A stretch of 64,000 bases of DNA from Prescottella equi. GTDB taxonomy: Bacteria; Actinomycetota; Actinomycetes; Mycobacteriales; Mycobacteriaceae. The stretch lies in NCBI RefSeq assembly GCF_002094305.1, contig NZ_LWTX01000007.1, forward strand, positions 186,001 to 250,000, written 5' to 3'. Under the pieces are notes generated by a model. It was not told the origin of the DNA. It searched no databases and worked only from the letters and a program-made list of their open reading frames with translations. Position 1 is the stretch's first letter, and every line of letters starts with the position of its first letter. A program made the position numbers and the translations under genes. Shown here piece by piece: positions 8,327 to 16,906 of the stretch.

Positions 8327-9127
8327 ATGTCAGCGACACCGATCGAGACCGCCACGATCACCCGAACCACCACCGCGCAGGAGTTGCTGGACCTGGCACG
8401 CCAGTCCCCCGCCGCGGTAGCGGCGCACGACAAGAACGCCTGGCTGGGGCTGTTCGCGGACCGGCACGTGGTCGAGGATCCCGTCGGCGGTCGGCCCGTA
8501 CTCGGCGGGCTGTACGACCGACGCAGCCATGTCCGGGGCGGCGATCCCCTGTCCCGATTCTGGGACACGTTCATCGCACCGAACGACATTCGCTTCCACG
8601 TGGAGAACGAGGACATCGTCAGCGGACTCGACGTCGTCCGCGACGTCACCATCGAGACTCGACTCGGCGGCGGCGTCGTGGCGAAGGCGCCGATGCACCT
8701 CGTGTACGAGACCACTCTCGACGAGGGTGCTCCCCGAATTCGGCGGATCGCCGCGCACTGGGAGGTCGCGCCGATGTTCGCCCAAGTGGCCGGCGTCGAT
8801 CGCGCGAAACTTGCTGTCGCGGCGAGCATGAGCGTCCGCATGCTCCGGCTCCAGGGCGTGGGCGGGTCACTCGCCTTCGGTCTCGCGGTCCGCAGCGTGG
8901 GCGAACGTGGGAAGCGGTCGGTCCGGCGTCTCGTCGCGGACGCCCGGCGCGGCGACGAGGCTGCCCTCGAGCGGCTCGGTGGACATGCGGTCGACAGCCT
9001 CACGAAGGTCATCGCGGCCGGCGACACCGTCACCGCGACCTGCACGGTCGACGGCGAGCACGCCGTGCTGTTCTGCTACCTCGACCGGAAGACGATGCAG
9101 GTGGCGAGGGCGGTCGTGTGCCGCTAG
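8327..9127 (+). CDS. SnoaL/NTF2-like protein, possible steroid-regulon member
   Basis: 266 aa. The first ~150 residues fit the NTF2-like fold (AWLGLFADRHVVEDPVGG, then a long-strand region ending AAHWEVAPMFAQVAG), seen in ketosteroid isomerase and SnoaL cyclases. The remaining ~110 residues repeat this plan loosely (RRGDEAALERLGGHAVDSL, then DTVTATCTVDGEHAVLFCYL), so the protein may be two NTF2-like units in tandem. No signal peptide. The KstR-like operator upstream suggests a role in sterol breakdown, but no other steroid gene is nearby. The reaction is unknown. Confidence 0.7.
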   Translation: MSATPIETATITRTTTAQELLDLARQSPAAVAAHDKNAWLGLFADRHVVEDPVGGRPVLGGLYDRRSHVRGGDPLSRFWDTFIAPNDIRFHVENEDIVSGLDVVRDVTIETRLGGGVVAKAPMHLVYETTLDEGAPRIRRIAAHWEVAPMFAQVAGVDRAKLAVAASMSVRMLRLQGVGGSLAFGLAVRSVGERGKRSVRRLVADARRGDEAALERLGGHAVDSLTKVIAAGDTVTATCTVDGEHAVLFCYLDRKTMQVARAVVCR

Positions 9128-9139
9128 CCTCCGAACCGG

Positions 9140-10030
9140 TTACATACCGCCCAAGACCTCCATCATGTTGATCACCGCCGGACCCAGGATCACGATGAAG
9201 ATGGTCGGCAGGATGCAGGTCATCAACGGAAACAGCACCTTCACCGGAACCTTCATCGCCTTCTCCTCAGCACTCTGACGGCGTTTCAGACGCATCTCCG
9301 AGGCCTGGGTCCGCAGGACCTCGGCGATGGCCACGCCGTACTCGTCGGCTTGGATAACGGCCCGAAGGAACCTCCGCAAGTTGGGTGCTTTCGTTCTGGC
9401 GGCAAGATCCAGGTACGCGATTCGCCTCGACTGCCCCATCTGTATGTCCTGCAATGTCCGGATGAATTCCTCGGCCAGCGGCCCCTTTCCGTTCTTCGCG
9501 GCCCGCTGCATGGCGGCTTCGAACCCCAGGCCCGCCTCGACTGCGATCGTCATCTGGTCGAGGGTGTCGGCAAGCGCCAGTTCGATCTCGGCTTGGCGCT
9601 CCTGCCCCCTGCTCTGCAGGAGAAGTTCCGGGACGAAATACGCCAGCGCGACGGCGGCCGCAGCGAACAGCACCCGGCCGACGCCAGGCGACGCACCCAC
9701 CGCGAGAAGGCCGAGCAGGGCGGCGGCCGCGGCGAGAACGATCTTCGCCATCGCGGCCCGTTCCGGAACCCACGCCGCTGGACGACCGGCAAGGATGTGC
9801 AGTCGTTCCAAGCGGGCCATCGTCCCGGGCGGCGACAGCAGCTTCACGAATCGGCCGAGCGAAAGCGGTGGCGCGCCTCCCGACTCCGGAATCGGCAGCG
9901 CCAGCTGCGACTGGAGGTTCTGAAGGGCGGGTCCGCGTTCCGGATCTCGGGCGCCGGCCGTCAACCACACCAGAACACCCAACGCCCCGCCGACGGACAG
10001 CGCCGCCACGAGCACCAGCGGTGGAATCAC
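9140..10030 (-). CDS. tadC: TadC-like pilus assembly membrane protein
   Basis: 296 aa. GTG at 10030 is chosen because GGGAGG sits 4 nt ahead of it; the longer frame to 10072 would run into the upstream gene. It has an N-terminal membrane segment, two more near residues 95-135, and a T2SSF domain (LADTLDQMTIAVEAGLGFEAAMQRAA, residues ~160-280) ending in a last helix (MTCILPTIFIVILGPAV). TadB and TadC form the inner-membrane platform on which TadA drives pilin assembly. It is the last gene of the pilus operon; its stop is 12 nt from the convergent SnoaL-like gene. Confidence 0.88.
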   Translation of the reverse strand: MIPPLVLVAALSVGGALGVLVWLTAGARDPERGPALQNLQSQLALPIPESGGAPPLSLGRFVKLLSPPGTMARLERLHILAGRPAAWVPERAAMAKIVLAAAAALLGLLAVGASPGVGRVLFAAAAVALAYFVPELLLQSRGQERQAEIELALADTLDQMTIAVEAGLGFEAAMQRAAKNGKGPLAEEFIRTLQDIQMGQSRRIAYLDLAARTKAPNLRRFLRAVIQADEYGVAIAEVLRTQASEMRLKRRQSAEEKAMKVPVKVLFPLMTCILPTIFIVILGPAVINMMEVLGGM

Positions 10031-10052
10031 AACACCTCCCAGTTCCCGAGCA

Positions 10053-11924
10053 CTAGAACTTGACCGAGACAACCTTGTTCATCCACAGCCCACCGACGGT
10101 CAGCATGACGAGCCCCACCGCGATCATCACGTAGCCGATGGCGCTACCCGTCAACTTCGACAGGTAGTCCGGATTCGAGACGAGCAGAAATGCGGTGAGA
10201 CCGAAGGGCAGCGCCATCAGCACGTAGGCGGACAGTTTCCCCTCGGCAGCAAGGGCTTTCACCTGCCGTCGAATCTGATTTCGCTCTCGAATGGTGTTGC
10301 CGACCTGGTCGAGGACTTCCGCGAGGTCGCCTCCGACCTCACGGTTGATGGCGATCGCCTGAGCTATCCAGTTGAAATCGTCACTTCGCATCCGCCGGGC
10401 CACGTCGTCGAGAGACTCGTTGAGATCACGTCCCACCCGAGTCTCGTTGACGATCCGAGCGAACTCCTCCGAAGTCGGCACCTCCGCCTCCCGGGAAAGG
10501 GAATCGAGCGCTCGGAGCATGCTGTGCCCGGCTCGGAGATTGCTGGCCAGCAGCTGCAGGGAATCGTCGAGCTGATCAGCGAACGCGGCCCGACGCCTAC
10601 CGGCCATCACACGGAGATAGATTCTCGACAATCCCACTGTGATCGCCGCGAGCAAGAGCGCCGCCACGATGCCCGAAGCCAGGAGACCGATCGCCGCAGC
10701 GGTGATCGCCGCAGCACCGACCAGGGCGATGAAGTCACCTGGACGAAGCTTAAGCCCCGCCTCCTGTAGCGCCTGGGTGCGGGCAGCGATGCGTCCGCGT
10801 CTCCTCAGGTTCTGATCGATCCACTGCACCAGCCGTTCCGCGAATCGGGACAGCATCGAGTCCCGTCCGTCCTGCCGCCCACGACGTGCTGCCGAAATCC
10901 TCGCGGGCCCTCTACCGGCGACCGCCAGCACGCCTCCCGCAAGCGCCGAGTAGCACGCTAGGAGCCCGATCACCAGCCCCGTCGAAGACGTGAAGAAACC
11001 GTCGACGGTCCCGGCGACGACGCTCGGCGTCGGCGCCACACCGGGCAATGTCACCGGGAACGGATCGCTCACTCGGCCGGCTGCGCCGCTGCGCACGCTC
11101 GCCACCACCTGGGTATCGCCGTTCGCTTCCGATCGGTATCGGACGACGTACAGGTTTCCGAGCGCGCGAGCGGCCGACTGGTAGATCGCACCCAGCGCCG
11201 CCGTATCACCCGCAGACGCGTACTGACCGCGCGACTCCCGCGCAACCTGCTGCAGGAGAGCAGAGTTCGTCTCGGGTGTCGACATCTGCACGGCGTACAG
11301 CGACGCGCGCGAACGGCTCAGGACGGACGGGAGTTCCGACATCGAGTGTGCACTCGACGTGTCGGCGCCGTCCGTCAACAGAAGCAGGATGTTGTTGGCC
11401 GCTTCGCCGCGCTCGAGCATCTCGGCGGCGGTCACCACCGAATCTGCGATCGCGCTGTTGCCGCCCGCCTTCAGTCCGTCGATCCTGCGGAGCAGGTCCT
11501 CGGAGTCCGTCGTCAGTTCCGAGAGCACCTGTGGCGTCGACGAGATCGCGACGATTCCGATGTGGGCGCCGGTCGGCGCCTGCCGCACGAAATCCGAAGC
11601 GGCGCGCTTCACGTCGTCCAGCGCCGGACCCGACATGCCCCCGGACACATCGATTGCGAGCACGATGTCCTGCTCGGAACCCGGCTGCTGCCTGACCTCG
11701 ATCTCCCGCGGCACGCCGCCCTCGGTGAGCGCGAACGTTCCCGGATCGATCGCCTGCCCTTCGATACCGGGCGGCGCGAGGATGGACACCTCGATGTCGG
11801 GAAACCGGGTCGTGTCGACCGCCGAGACCTGGACAGCCTCGGTCTCGGCCGCCGCGGCTACGGCGGGAATTCCCAGAACACCCGCGCCGAGGGCGAGCAC
11901 GACGGCCACCACGAACCGGCTCAT
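10053..11924 (-). CDS. tadB: VWA domain-TadB fusion, pilus assembly platform
   Basis: 623 aa, about twice the size of a plain TadB. Signal peptide (MSRFVVAVVLALGAGVLGIPAVAAAA), then an extracytoplasmic von Willebrand A domain (~85-270) with a metal-site motif DVSGGMS (D92, S94; the third MIDAS residue, normally Ser, is G96) and LLLLLTDGADTSS. A membrane segment (~320-345) follows, then a TadB T2SSF domain (~430-590) between further helices. The start overlaps the tadA stop (ATGA). The fusion ties a possible adhesive or scaffold domain outside the cell to the assembly platform inside. Confidence 0.88.
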   Translation of the reverse strand: MSRFVVAVVLALGAGVLGIPAVAAAAETEAVQVSAVDTTRFPDIEVSILAPPGIEGQAIDPGTFALTEGGVPREIEVRQQPGSEQDIVLAIDVSGGMSGPALDDVKRAASDFVRQAPTGAHIGIVAISSTPQVLSELTTDSEDLLRRIDGLKAGGNSAIADSVVTAAEMLERGEAANNILLLLTDGADTSSAHSMSELPSVLSRSRASLYAVQMSTPETNSALLQQVARESRGQYASAGDTAALGAIYQSAARALGNLYVVRYRSEANGDTQVVASVRSGAAGRVSDPFPVTLPGVAPTPSVVAGTVDGFFTSSTGLVIGLLACYSALAGGVLAVAGRGPARISAARRGRQDGRDSMLSRFAERLVQWIDQNLRRRGRIAARTQALQEAGLKLRPGDFIALVGAAAITAAAIGLLASGIVAALLLAAITVGLSRIYLRVMAGRRRAAFADQLDDSLQLLASNLRAGHSMLRALDSLSREAEVPTSEEFARIVNETRVGRDLNESLDDVARRMRSDDFNWIAQAIAINREVGGDLAEVLDQVGNTIRERNQIRRQVKALAAEGKLSAYVLMALPFGLTAFLLVSNPDYLSKLTGSAIGYVMIAVGLVMLTVGGLWMNKVVSVKF

Positions 11925-13318
11925 ACCCGCCCCCGGGAGGGCTCTCCCACCCCGAAAACACTCGGCGACAAAGAAATACCGAGATCTCGGAACTTGTCGG
12001 TGAACCGCGGCCGCACTCCCGTCGGCTGCGGTCTGCCGAGGAATCGCCCGCGCGCGTCGACGCCGGCGCTGTAGTCGAACAGGAAGGCATCCTGCAGGGT
12101 GACGATCTCACCCTCCATGCCCTGGACCTCGGTCACGTGCGTCACCCGCCGAGTGCCGTCACGTAATCGAGTGAGCTGCACGATCACGTCGACCGCCGAA
12201 GCGATCTGCTCCCGGATCGCCCGCAACGGCAGGTCCATGCCCGCCATCAACACGAGCGTCTCCAAGCGCGCGATGGCATCACGGGGCGAATTGGCATGCA
12301 CCGTCGACAGCGACCCGTCGTGACCGGTGTTCATCGCTTGCAGCATGTCGAGACTTTCGCCTCCGCGGCACTCCCCCACCACGATGCGGTCAGGGCGCAT
12401 ACGCAGCGAGTTCCGCACCAGGTCGCGGATGGTGACGGCGCCCTTGCCCTCGATGTTCGGCGGTCGGCTCTCCAACCGTACGACGTGGTCCTGCTGGAGT
12501 TGCAGTTCCACGGCGTCCTCGATGGTGACGATCCGCTCCCCTTCCGGAATGAACGACGAGAGCACGTTGAGCAGCGTCGTCTTCCCCGTGCCCGTGCCGC
12601 CCGAGACGATGACGTTGAGTCGCGCCTGCACACACGCGTCGAGCAGTTCGGCCATCTCGTGCGAGAGAGTGCCGAAGGCGATGAGATCGTCGACCTGGAA
12701 CGGATCTTTCGAGAACTTTCGAATGGTGAGCGAGGAGCCGTTGAATGCGAGCGGTGGGATCACCGCGTTGACACGGGAGCCGTCCGCCAAGCGTGCATCC
12801 ACGAGCGGAGACGATTCGTCGATCCGTCGACCGACGGCGGAAACGATGCGCTCGATCACGCGACGCAGGTGCGCCTCGTCCGCGAATCGCGCGGAGCTGC
12901 GAACGAGGGTGCCGTCCCGCTCGACGTAGACCATGTCATGGCTGTTGACCATGATCTCGGTGACCGACGGGTCCTCTAGTAGCCGCTGGAGCGGTCCGTG
13001 CCCCAGTACCTCGTCGGCGACCTCACGGAGCAGGCGCTGCCGTTCGTCGAAGGTGAGTGGCGTCGTCTCCTGCTCCACGATCTCGGCCAGTTCCTCACGG
13101 ACCAGGAGATGCAGTTGCTCCTCGCTCAACGAGGAGTCGTTGAAGCGGGTGCCGATCCGGGTGTACAGGGCCGCACTCGCACGGTCCTTCAGTTCGGCGA
13201 GAGCGTCGGCCGGTGGGATGGACGTCTTCGCCTTCGCCTGCTTCCCCGGCGGGATCGGCGCGGCGGCTTCGACGGGTGCGGCTCCGCGCACGGCTTCGAG
13301 CCGTTGGGACAGTCTCAT
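11921..13318 (-). CDS. tadA: TadA/CpaF pilus assembly ATPase
   Basis: 465 aa. The start ATG at 13318 overlaps the cpaE stop (ATGA). Type II/IV secretion ATPase features: N-terminal domain with LTFDERQRLLREVADEVLG, Walker A GGTGTGKTT (~residue 255), Asp box IVTIEDAVELQL, Walker B region RIVVGECRGGES (Cys where GEVRG is usual) and His box NTGHDGSLSTVHANS. It should be a cytoplasmic hexamer powering Flp fibre assembly through TadB/TadC. The open frame continues upstream to 14248 but only as a shadow of cpaE. Confidence 0.93.
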   Translation of the reverse strand: MRLSQRLEAVRGAAPVEAAAPIPPGKQAKAKTSIPPADALAELKDRASAALYTRIGTRFNDSSLSEEQLHLLVREELAEIVEQETTPLTFDERQRLLREVADEVLGHGPLQRLLEDPSVTEIMVNSHDMVYVERDGTLVRSSARFADEAHLRRVIERIVSAVGRRIDESSPLVDARLADGSRVNAVIPPLAFNGSSLTIRKFSKDPFQVDDLIAFGTLSHEMAELLDACVQARLNVIVSGGTGTGKTTLLNVLSSFIPEGERIVTIEDAVELQLQQDHVVRLESRPPNIEGKGAVTIRDLVRNSLRMRPDRIVVGECRGGESLDMLQAMNTGHDGSLSTVHANSPRDAIARLETLVLMAGMDLPLRAIREQIASAVDVIVQLTRLRDGTRRVTHVTEVQGMEGEIVTLQDAFLFDYSAGVDARGRFLGRPQPTGVRPRFTDKFRDLGISLSPSVFGVGEPSRGRV

Positions 13319-14514
13319 TTCGCACCCACCGCCTCGGCCGCCCGATGCCGCGCGCGTCCACCCTTGGCGGTATCGGGAGCGGGATCGATACGGCCGACGA
13401 GTCGCCACAATTCTTTCGCAGTGCGATCCCGACCCGGGTTCTGAAGCAGTGGAACGCCCCGGTTCGTCGAGAGGGCAACGGCTTTCGACCGCTTGATCAC
13501 GATATCGGCGGGAACCCCGATGGTGTTCTGGATGTCCTGGACCGTCAGCCCCTCGCGTCGATCCGCGAAGTTGAGCACGACATGCCGCACGACCGGACCC
13601 AGATTCAGCTCCGTCAGCAATTGCAGTTCCTTGTGCATCCCGCGGACGCTGGGCACGTCCATACCCGACACCAACACGACGTCGGTAGCAAGGTCGAGCG
13701 CCGCCAGGGTGTGTTCGAGCAAACCGGGCGCGGTGTCGACGACCACGTACCGGAATTCGGCCGCCAACTGCGTCAACAGAGTGCTCACCTGCTCGCCGGT
13801 GATGCTGTCGCCCGCCGCGGGCGAGTCCGACCCACACAGCGCATGCAGTCCGGTGGAATGGGGCGTCAGGACGGTCTTGAGGACGATCATGTCCTGGCTG
13901 GCCGGGCCCGCGACCGCGTCGGTCAGGCAATGTTCCGGAACCAACTGGAGAGCACTGGCAACGTCCCCGAACTGCACGTCGAGGTCCACCAACACCGTGG
14001 AGTGAGGCGCTGCCGCCGCGAGTCCGACCGCAAGATTCGTCGCAACGGTGGTCTTTCCGGTTCCGCCTTTCGGCGACGCGACCACGATGACCTTCCCCTG
14101 AACCGCATGCTGCTCTGCCGGTGCACTCGCCCCCTGACGTCGCGCCAGCGCGGCCTGGCCTGCTCGATCGAGTACCGCACGAACGTCCGCGATCTCCGCC
14201 TCCGGCGACATCACGTCCCGCACGCCGGCGCGCATCGCCCTCAACCACACGTCGGTGCCCGCATCACTGGCCAGAACCACCGTGGTGCCGGGCGTCGAAT
14301 GATCGATCCGGCCGGCGAGGGACAGGCCCTCCACTTCCGGCACGTCCGGACCGAGAACGAGAACTTCGGGTTGCACGGTCACGCCGAGCCCGACCAACTG
14401 CGCCGGCCCTCGGGGAACCGGCTGCGCCGGCAACACCAGAAGGTTGCCGTCCGCGGCGTGGTACACGCGGCGGGTGAAATCGTCGCGATCGGTCAGCAGG
14501 ACGATGCGGCTCAT
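13315..14514 (-). CDS. cpaE: CpaE/TadZ-like pilus localisation ATPase
   Basis: 399 aa; AAGGAG lies 7 nt before the ATG, and the start overlaps the cpaB stop (ATGA). The first ~130 residues resemble a degenerate response-regulator domain (VLLTDRDDFTRRVY, then PGTTVVLASDAGTDVWLRAM). The rest is a MinD/ParA-type domain with deviant Walker A KGGTGKTTVATNLAVG and VLVDLDVQFGDVASAL. CpaE/TadZ proteins place the pilus machine in the cell and help recruit TadA. Confidence 0.88.
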   Translation of the reverse strand: MSRIVLLTDRDDFTRRVYHAADGNLLVLPAQPVPRGPAQLVGLGVTVQPEVLVLGPDVPEVEGLSLAGRIDHSTPGTTVVLASDAGTDVWLRAMRAGVRDVMSPEAEIADVRAVLDRAGQAALARRQGASAPAEQHAVQGKVIVVASPKGGTGKTTVATNLAVGLAAAAPHSTVLVDLDVQFGDVASALQLVPEHCLTDAVAGPASQDMIVLKTVLTPHSTGLHALCGSDSPAAGDSITGEQVSTLLTQLAAEFRYVVVDTAPGLLEHTLAALDLATDVVLVSGMDVPSVRGMHKELQLLTELNLGPVVRHVVLNFADRREGLTVQDIQNTIGVPADIVIKRSKAVALSTNRGVPLLQNPGRDRTAKELWRLVGRIDPAPDTAKGGRARHRAAEAVGAK

Positions 14515-15248
14515 CGGAACACTCCTTCCGGGGAGACCACGGATGCCCCGGCCTCGTTCGAACTCAGCGGCTCATTGGAAAGCCAGATGGTCCCGTGCTC
14601 CGCGGCGAAAACGACACGCTCCGCCATCGGCACGTCGACCGCCAGCGAGACGAGAAAGGCCTCGGTGGGAGCAGGGCTCGGCGACGAGTCGACCGCGGCC
14701 GAATCCCCTTCGTCGGCGTTGGAGAACGTTCCCTGGACCCGCGTGACTCGCACTTTCTGCAATCTCAGATGTGTTTCGTAATTCTTGACAGGCGGAGAGA
14801 AGGACATGAAGACGCCCACGGTATCGCCTGACGCGATGTGGCCTCCCAGTGCGCGTTGCGGCTCGAGAAGAACCGTCACCTCCTGCATCCCCTCGGGGAT
14901 TCCTCCCTGGTCCTGACTTCGGGCCGTCGCCGGGTCGGCGAATCGCGCCGAGACCAGTTGTTCGCCAGGCAGGAGGTCGGTCAGCGCGACCTTGCCGGAC
15001 AGTTGGTCGAGACTGGTCACCCGTTCGGGTAGCACCGCCATTTCCGGAAGTTTCTTGACCACAACCATTCCCACGAGCGAATCGGCGGGAGTGTTCTTCG
15101 GAATCGTCTGATTGGCGACGAGCACATCGACGGTGCGTGTACCCGCCAGGGCGCGGGCATCGGCCCCGCGTACATACGAGATCAGGGCGAGGGTTCCCGC
15201 GACCGCGAGAACGATCGCACAGATCGCAGCAATGATTCGGGTTCTCAA
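14511..15248 (-). CDS. cpaB: CpaB/RcpC-like pilus assembly protein
   Basis: 245 aa from a TTG start, supported by AGGAG 6 nt ahead and by the membrane anchor that follows at once (RIIAAICAIVLAVAGTLALI). After it come a SAF-type domain (VDVLVANQTIPKNTPADSL, then LPGEQLVSARF) and an RcpC-like domain (GDTVGVFMSF). In Gram-negative Tad systems RcpC works with the outer-membrane secretin, absent here, so it probably acts in the cell wall, perhaps binding glycan through the SAF domain. It starts 9 nt after the tadG-like gene. Confidence 0.83.
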   Translation of the reverse strand: MRTRIIAAICAIVLAVAGTLALISYVRGADARALAGTRTVDVLVANQTIPKNTPADSLVGMVVVKKLPEMAVLPERVTSLDQLSGKVALTDLLPGEQLVSARFADPATARSQDQGGIPEGMQEVTVLLEPQRALGGHIASGDTVGVFMSFSPPVKNYETHLRLQKVRVTRVQGTFSNADEGDSAAVDSSPSPAPTEAFLVSLAVDVPMAERVVFAAEHGTIWLSNEPLSSNEAGASVVSPEGVFR

Positions 15249-15257
15249 AACGGGCTC

Positions 15258-16223
15258 CTAATCGAGCAAGCTGATCGTACTCACGCCGAAATCGATCCCT
15301 CCCGGCGTCAGATCCGAATCGAGGCTGACAATTTTCACGAAGGTGCCGATGATGCCGCGGCAGCTGCCGGTGCAACTCAGCGCCCCGTGAACATCGTTGT
15401 TCCAGTTGAACTCCGGGTTGCCGCTCAGCCGGTAGCCCTGAATCTTGAAGGCAGCCAAACCGACGACGTGAAACCATCCACCACTTCCGGTTCCACCTGC
15501 GACGTCGTAGATCGGGACCCGGACGACGGCATTCTGAAACTGCTTGATGGTGTCCTTGCACGGCCCCGGAATGTTGTTACCGGTGTCGCCCGGTGTTGCA
15601 TAGACGGCCGCGTCGATCTTCGCTGGGCAGCGACCGTTCGCCCCCTGTAGCCAGCCGAAATTGCCCGGTGCCGCGTTTCCCGTGACCCCGTTGCAGCGCG
15701 TCGCCGTCACGTTGTAGGCGACGAGGATCTTCACGTCCAGACTGCGGGATTCGTCGAAATGGCACTTGTGGAACGTGAGCGGGAGTTCCGCGGTCCCCCC
15801 GAGGGGAAACACGCAGCTTGCAGTCGCAGACGCCGAGATCTCGCTGCGGTCGACTCCGAGGACCGGTGCGAACACGTTTCTCCGGCCGGCGAGGCCGTCG
15901 TCACCCACCGCCGACGCAGTGACCGTCACCTTCCGCTTCACACCGTCGATCACCGCCGCACTGGCGGCCGACGAGCTGTTGACGTTCGCTTGGACAAGGC
16001 TCGACACGGATGAGGCGGAAGATCCTGCCTTGCAATCGGATTCCTGGGCTACGGCGAGCGCAGCCGCATCGGCCCCGTTCTGCAACTGACGTTTGACGAC
16101 ATAGTTCGCACCGATGTCGACCGAGATCGCAGCACACCCAAGAAGCACGACCATGAGGATCGCGACGAGCACGGCGACGACCCCGCGCTCGTCATTCGAC
16201 ATGCGAGACGTCACCCACCGCAT
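15258..16223 (-). CDS. TadG-like pilus-associated protein
   Basis: 321 aa. The N-terminus (NDERGVVAVLVAILMVVLL) is the TadE/TadG-type membrane anchor. It follows a Gly like a prepilin site but lacks the Glu at +5 (Leu instead), so processing by the prepilin peptidase is doubtful. The remainder is extracytoplasmic, with many cysteines and aromatic residues (GCAAISVDIGANYVVKRQLQNGADAAALA near the anchor is typical). It overlaps the end of tadE by 13 nt and is likely a minor pilus or surface component. Confidence 0.78.
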   Translation of the reverse strand: MRWVTSRMSNDERGVVAVLVAILMVVLLGCAAISVDIGANYVVKRQLQNGADAAALAVAQESDCKAGSSASSVSSLVQANVNSSSAASAAVIDGVKRKVTVTASAVGDDGLAGRRNVFAPVLGVDRSEISASATASCVFPLGGTAELPLTFHKCHFDESRSLDVKILVAYNVTATRCNGVTGNAAPGNFGWLQGANGRCPAKIDAAVYATPGDTGNNIPGPCKDTIKQFQNAVVRVPIYDVAGGTGSGGWFHVVGLAAFKIQGYRLSGNPEFNWNNDVHGALSCTGSCRGIIGTFVKIVSLDSDLTPGGIDFGVSTISLLD

Positions 16224-16618
16224 CGCATGACCCCCGTGCCGGTGAGCGTCGGCTTACCGGGAAAGAGTCCCGTCAGGTACTCGAGGGGATAGCTGACCGT
16301 GAGCGTCACGGTACTTCCGCTCGGACACGACGTTGCCGAGCAGCCCTGCGTGCCCGAAGTGCTGATGCAGATCTCCGCATCGGTGATCGCCGGACTGAAC
16401 ACACCCGCGCCCTTCACGGCGGCACGCGCCGCCGCCGGATCCTTCTTGATCGCCATCGTCCGTGCGCCCTCGCGGGCAGCAGCGCTGACCGCGTTCTGGA
16501 CGTTGTAACCCCGACCGAACTCCACAATGCCGAGGACCAGTGTGATCAGGATCGGAACGACGAGAGCGAATTCGACTGCAGCAGCACCAGAATCAGAACC
16601 AAAACGGCGCATGCCCAT
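16211..16618 (-). CDS. tadE: TadE-like pseudopilin
   Basis: 135 aa. A prepilin-like leader ends at G11, followed by AAAVEFALVVPILITLVLG with Glu at +5 (E16), as in TadE pseudopilins cut by the Tad peptidase. The mature part has a short globular domain with four cysteines near the C-terminus (ICISTSGTQGCSATSCPSG and a final C), which could form disulfides outside the cell. It is the second gene after the major pilin, separated by a hairpin, and overlaps the tadG-like gene. Confidence 0.86.
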   Translation of the reverse strand: MGMRRFGSDSGAAAVEFALVVPILITLVLGIVEFGRGYNVQNAVSAAAREGARTMAIKKDPAAARAAVKGAGVFSPAITDAEICISTSGTQGCSATSCPSGSTVTLTVSYPLEYLTGLFPGKPTLTGTGVMRCGG

Positions 16619-16638
16619 GCCCCTAACAGTTCCAAGAC

Positions 16639-16668
16639 GTCGGCGGCCCCGAAAGCGGGGCCGCCGAC
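16639..16668 (-). terminator. Hairpin between pilin and tadE (attenuator or mRNA stabiliser)
   Basis: A 12-bp perfect GC-rich stem (16639-16650 with 16657-16668) with a 6-nt loop, 25 nt after the pilin stop. Only a weak U-run (GUCUUGG) follows. It therefore looks more like partial termination or 3'-end protection than a full stop, letting pilin be made in excess over the assembly genes. Confidence 0.65.
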
Positions 16669-16693
16669 ATCGTTCGGGCCGACGTGAGCGCGA

Positions 16694-16906
16694 TTACGTG
16701 CCCGACGCCGCGGGCTTCGAGAAGCTGAACCCGTTGAACAGACCGGTGATCTTGTCGCCGAAGGCGAAGACCGCAACAATGATCACCATCGCGATGCCGG
16801 CGACCATCAGTCCGTACTCGACGGCGGTGGCGCCGCGGTCTTCACGGGTCAGACGGTCCTTGACGTCTAAGCCCATGAGGTACAGGTTCGCGAAGAAGAG
16901 GTTCAT
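16694..16906 (-). CDS. flp: Flp-type major pilin precursor
   Basis: 70 aa; AGGAG sits 6 nt before the ATG. Class IVb prepilin: basic leader ending TREDRG, cleavage expected at G25/A26, then ATAVEYGLMVAGIAMVIIVAV with Glu at +5 (E30) followed by Tyr, the Flp signature. The mature pilin is about 45 aa, almost all one hydrophobic helix with a short tail (FNGFSFSKPAASGT). It is the first gene of the Tad operon; a CRP-like box lies 53 nt upstream of its start. Confidence 0.92.
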   Translation of the reverse strand: MNLFFANLYLMGLDVKDRLTREDRGATAVEYGLMVAGIAMVIIVAVFAFGDKITGLFNGFSFSKPAASGT

